A stretch of DNA of 64,000 nucleotides from Citrobacter amalonaticus Y19 (GTDB taxonomy: Bacteria; Pseudomonadota; Gammaproteobacteria; Enterobacterales; Enterobacteriaceae), in the NCBI RefSeq assembly GCF_000981805.1, contig NZ_CP011132.1, positions 248,001-312,000 of the forward strand, in the 5' to 3' direction. Shown piece by piece: positions 62,036 to 64,000 of the stretch (position 1 is its first letter; every line of letters begins with the position of its first letter). A program made the position numbers and the translations under genes. The notes under the pieces are model-generated. The model searched no databases. It saw only the letters and a program-made list of their open reading frames with translations, and had not been told where the DNA came from.

Positions 62036-64000
62036 TCAGAAACTATATTTGATGCCTAACATGCCTTGCGTATCGCTGTAGCCATTGTCGCCAATCTGCT
62101 GGGCGACGTTACCCCACAGTTGTAGGCGCTGGTTAAGCTGGCCTTCAACGCCCACTTTCAGTTCGCCAATGTTGCGGGTGCCTTTCACTTCATTGCGAAT
62201 GTCATCCATCTGCACGCTGTAGTTGTGCGTGTTGTAGATCCAGTTGGCTTCGACAAACGGCTGGAAGGTGCGGTCTTTCCCGTCATCAATCGCGTTATGC
62301 CCCTGCAGGTACGCTTTGACGCCCAGGCGCGTTTGCAGATTGCCGTCGGTTTTATCCACCACTCGGGTGCCGTTTTTCTCGATGTGCGTATCGGCCTGTA
62401 CGTCCATCCAGGTCAGCTGCGCTTTGGGTTGAATGTACAGCGCATTACGCTCGCTGAACTCAGCCAGTTTCCAGGTGTAGCCCGTTTCGACAGAGGCGGT
62501 GATACCGTCTGAGTCATATTTTTCAGACGCCAGTCCCTGTCCGGAAACCGTGTTGTCAAACCAGTTGTAGAGCAGCCAGCCATCAACATAAGCACCGGTT
62601 TTATCGGTGTCGTTGGCATACCAGGTGCCGTACAGACCCGCGCTGTAGCCGCTGATTTCCCCACGAGAGCTGTATCCGGTCAGGCTGGAGTGGCTGCGGC
62701 TCTTGCTGTTGGCGTAACCGGCCATCAGACCCAGATGCCAGCGATCCAGACCGTCGGTGCTCCACTGTGCAATGTCGCCGCCCAGTTGCATCACATAACG
62801 GTTGCTCTGGGTGCTTACCTGCCCGGAACGCTCTTTAAAGCGGTTATGGCCGCCGATATGGCGCATCCACAGGCTGGTGACCTTTTGTTCGCCGGTTAAC
62901 GCGTCGGTATACTGCGTTTCGCCGAGGCGATCGTGGAGGCGGGTGGTAAACAGCGTATTGGCGGCAAGGGTGTTTGCCAGATAGCTGCCGGTTTCCGGGC
63001 GGTACTGGTGCGGGCCTTCCGGTGTTGGAGGCACGGGAACAACGGGGTCTTCCGGGCCGCCCGGCGGGGTGGGGGGAACCGGGTCTGGCAATGCCACACT
63101 GGTCAGAAACCAGTTCTGGTTATCCCGTTTCACAAGGTCGTAGTCATATGCGCCCGCCACGATACGGCCTTCTTTCACAAAGGTGCCGTTAGATACGCCT
63201 TCAACGTCGACAATGCGGATGCCTTCAATCGTCGAGGCACCGCTGCCGCCAGCGTTGCTGACGCTGACGCGCGTGGTGCCGTGGGTATCGCCCTTCACAA
63301 TCAGCTTATCGGTCGCGGAAAGGTCGTCACCCAGCACGGTGCGTAAGGCCAGCAGGCCGTTGTTACCGGTGTAATCGCCGTTAATCGTCAACGTGGTCGG
63401 GGTAAAGGCCGCTTTCACCCGCGACGGGGAAGAGAGGATCGCTATGCCTGCCAGTTCCAGCGAGTTCAGGGTTTGCGAATAGCCATTAAGATCCAGTTGC
63501 GCACCGCTGTCCACGCGGTAATCCGATCTTGCACTCAGCGTATTTTCTACCCCTGCGCGTAGTGTGCCGTTCGCGACGTGGGTCGGACCCTGGTAGCTGT
63601 TGGCACCTGTCAGCGTGGTCGTCCCCGAGCCGAAATGGTTTACTTCGCCAACGCCTGTGATTCTGGCCGAGAGCTCAAAGTCGTCGCTGTTGTGATTAAA
63701 GTTGAGTTCTGCCGTGTTAAGACCGCTGTTGTTGCCAAGGTAGATCCACGGCAGGTCCAGCGTTCCCGCAGCCTGTTGCGCTTCTCCTTTTGCACCGCCG
63801 ATATTCAGGATGCCGGTGCTGCCTTGTCCCACCGCCAGCCAGATAAAGCTACCCGAGCTGACCGTTGCGCCATTGCTGACGGTCAGAATACCGGTGGCGT
63901 CATTGACTTCAGTGCTGTTGAAGCCGCCGAGATAAATGCCCTCTGTCACATCCAGCAGCGAGTTTTCACCGTCTACCAGGGTGACGCCATAGCCATTACG
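62036..64000 (-). CDS. Autotransporter, C-terminal part (5' end beyond window)
   Basis: The frame is open to the window edge, so only the last 654 residues are seen. A pertactin-like beta-helix passenger with G-N-N-S-G and L-T-G-A-N-S-Y-Q-G repeats runs to about 250 residues before a proline-rich linker (V-P-P-T-P-P-G-G-P-E-D-P). The barrel follows and ends L-G-I-K-Y-S-F. The barrel is nearly the same as that of the plus-strand autotransporter, and the passengers differ. The true start is outside; an apparent GTG start at 63949 is internal. Confidence 0.92.
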   Translation of the reverse strand, partial: RNGYGVTLVDGENSLLDVTEGIYLGGFNSTEVNDATGILTVSNGATVSSGSFIWLAVGQGSTGILNIGGAKGEAQQAAGTLDLPWIYLGNNSGLNTAELNFNHNSDDFELSARITGVGEVNHFGSGTTTLTGANSYQGPTHVANGTLRAGVENTLSARSDYRVDSGAQLDLNGYSQTLNSLELAGIAILSSPSRVKAAFTPTTLTINGDYTGNNGLLALRTVLGDDLSATDKLIVKGDTHGTTRVSVSNAGGSGASTIEGIRIVDVEGVSNGTFVKEGRIVAGAYDYDLVKRDNQNWFLTSVALPDPVPPTPPGGPEDPVVPVPPTPEGPHQYRPETGSYLANTLAANTLFTTRLHDRLGETQYTDALTGEQKVTSLWMRHIGGHNRFKERSGQVSTQSNRYVMQLGGDIAQWSTDGLDRWHLGLMAGYANSKSRSHSSLTGYSSRGEISGYSAGLYGTWYANDTDKTGAYVDGWLLYNWFDNTVSGQGLASEKYDSDGITASVETGYTWKLAEFSERNALYIQPKAQLTWMDVQADTHIEKNGTRVVDKTDGNLQTRLGVKAYLQGHNAIDDGKDRTFQPFVEANWIYNTHNYSVQMDDIRNEVKGTRNIGELKVGVEGQLNQRLQLWGNVAQQIGDNGYSDTQGMLGIKYSF

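Overview
The window is chromosomal DNA of an Enterobacteriaceae member, most likely a Citrobacter or a close relative. The backbone order dnaQ, tRNA-Asp, yafV, fadE, gmhA, yafJ, yafK, dinB, pepD, gpt, frsA, crl, phoE, proB, proA, tRNA-Thr(CGT) is that of E. coli and Salmonella, and the proteins are close to the E. coli ones. The species is inferred, not proven. ivy (between yafV and fadE in E. coli) and the genes E. coli carries between dinB and pepD are absent.

Region 1 (about 0.9-16.8 kb) is an accessory block between the tRNA-Asp gene and yafV. It encodes what looks like a biotin-dependent, Na+-pumping malonate decarboxylase of the Malonomonas rubra Mad type, not the soluble biotin-independent Mdc type usual in enterobacteria. 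Gene order is madG, a 41-codon membrane-protein gene, madB, madA, a fused madE-madC, madD, madH and madF. A holo-ACP synthase gene (MdcG/MadK type) sits alone beside the tRNA. Around this core are an amidase-signature hydrolase, a DUF5058 membrane protein with a six-helix partner, a general porin, an MdcR-like LysR regulator and an EamA-type transporter. A repeated LysR box (GTTAC-N7-GTAAC) lies before each transcription unit. My reading is that an amide or ureide of malonate is imported, hydrolysed to malonate by the amidase, and decarboxylated with Na+ export.

Region 2 (16.8-31.9 kb) is conserved backbone with clear regulatory sites: a LexA box at dinB, a Pho box at phoE, a FadR-like site at fadE, REP elements and bidirectional terminators.

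Region 3 (31.9-64 kb) is a mosaic downstream of tRNA-Thr (thrW), a known integration hotspot. It starts with a decayed copy of the tRNA 3' end and an IS3-family remnant. Then follow: a GAF-GGDEF diguanylate cyclase; a two-component system flanked by four exported proteins (two alpha/beta hydrolases, a carboxymuconolactone-decarboxylase-like protein and a cupin), with a 20-bp operator repeated exactly at both promoters; a mannose-family PTS operon with a GH88 unsaturated glucuronyl hydrolase, two SIS proteins and an OprD-type porin, suited to glycosaminoglycan-derived unsaturated disaccharides; an orphan lactose-type EIIB; a zinc alcohol dehydrogenase; a nucleoside hydrolase/adenosine deaminase pair divergent from a Crp/Fnr regulator across a perfect 40-bp palindrome; a methyltransferase; a LysR/cupin pair; a POT-family peptide transporter; and two autotransporters with near-identical barrels in inverted orientation around a lipoprotein gene and yahN. 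The second autotransporter runs off the window end.
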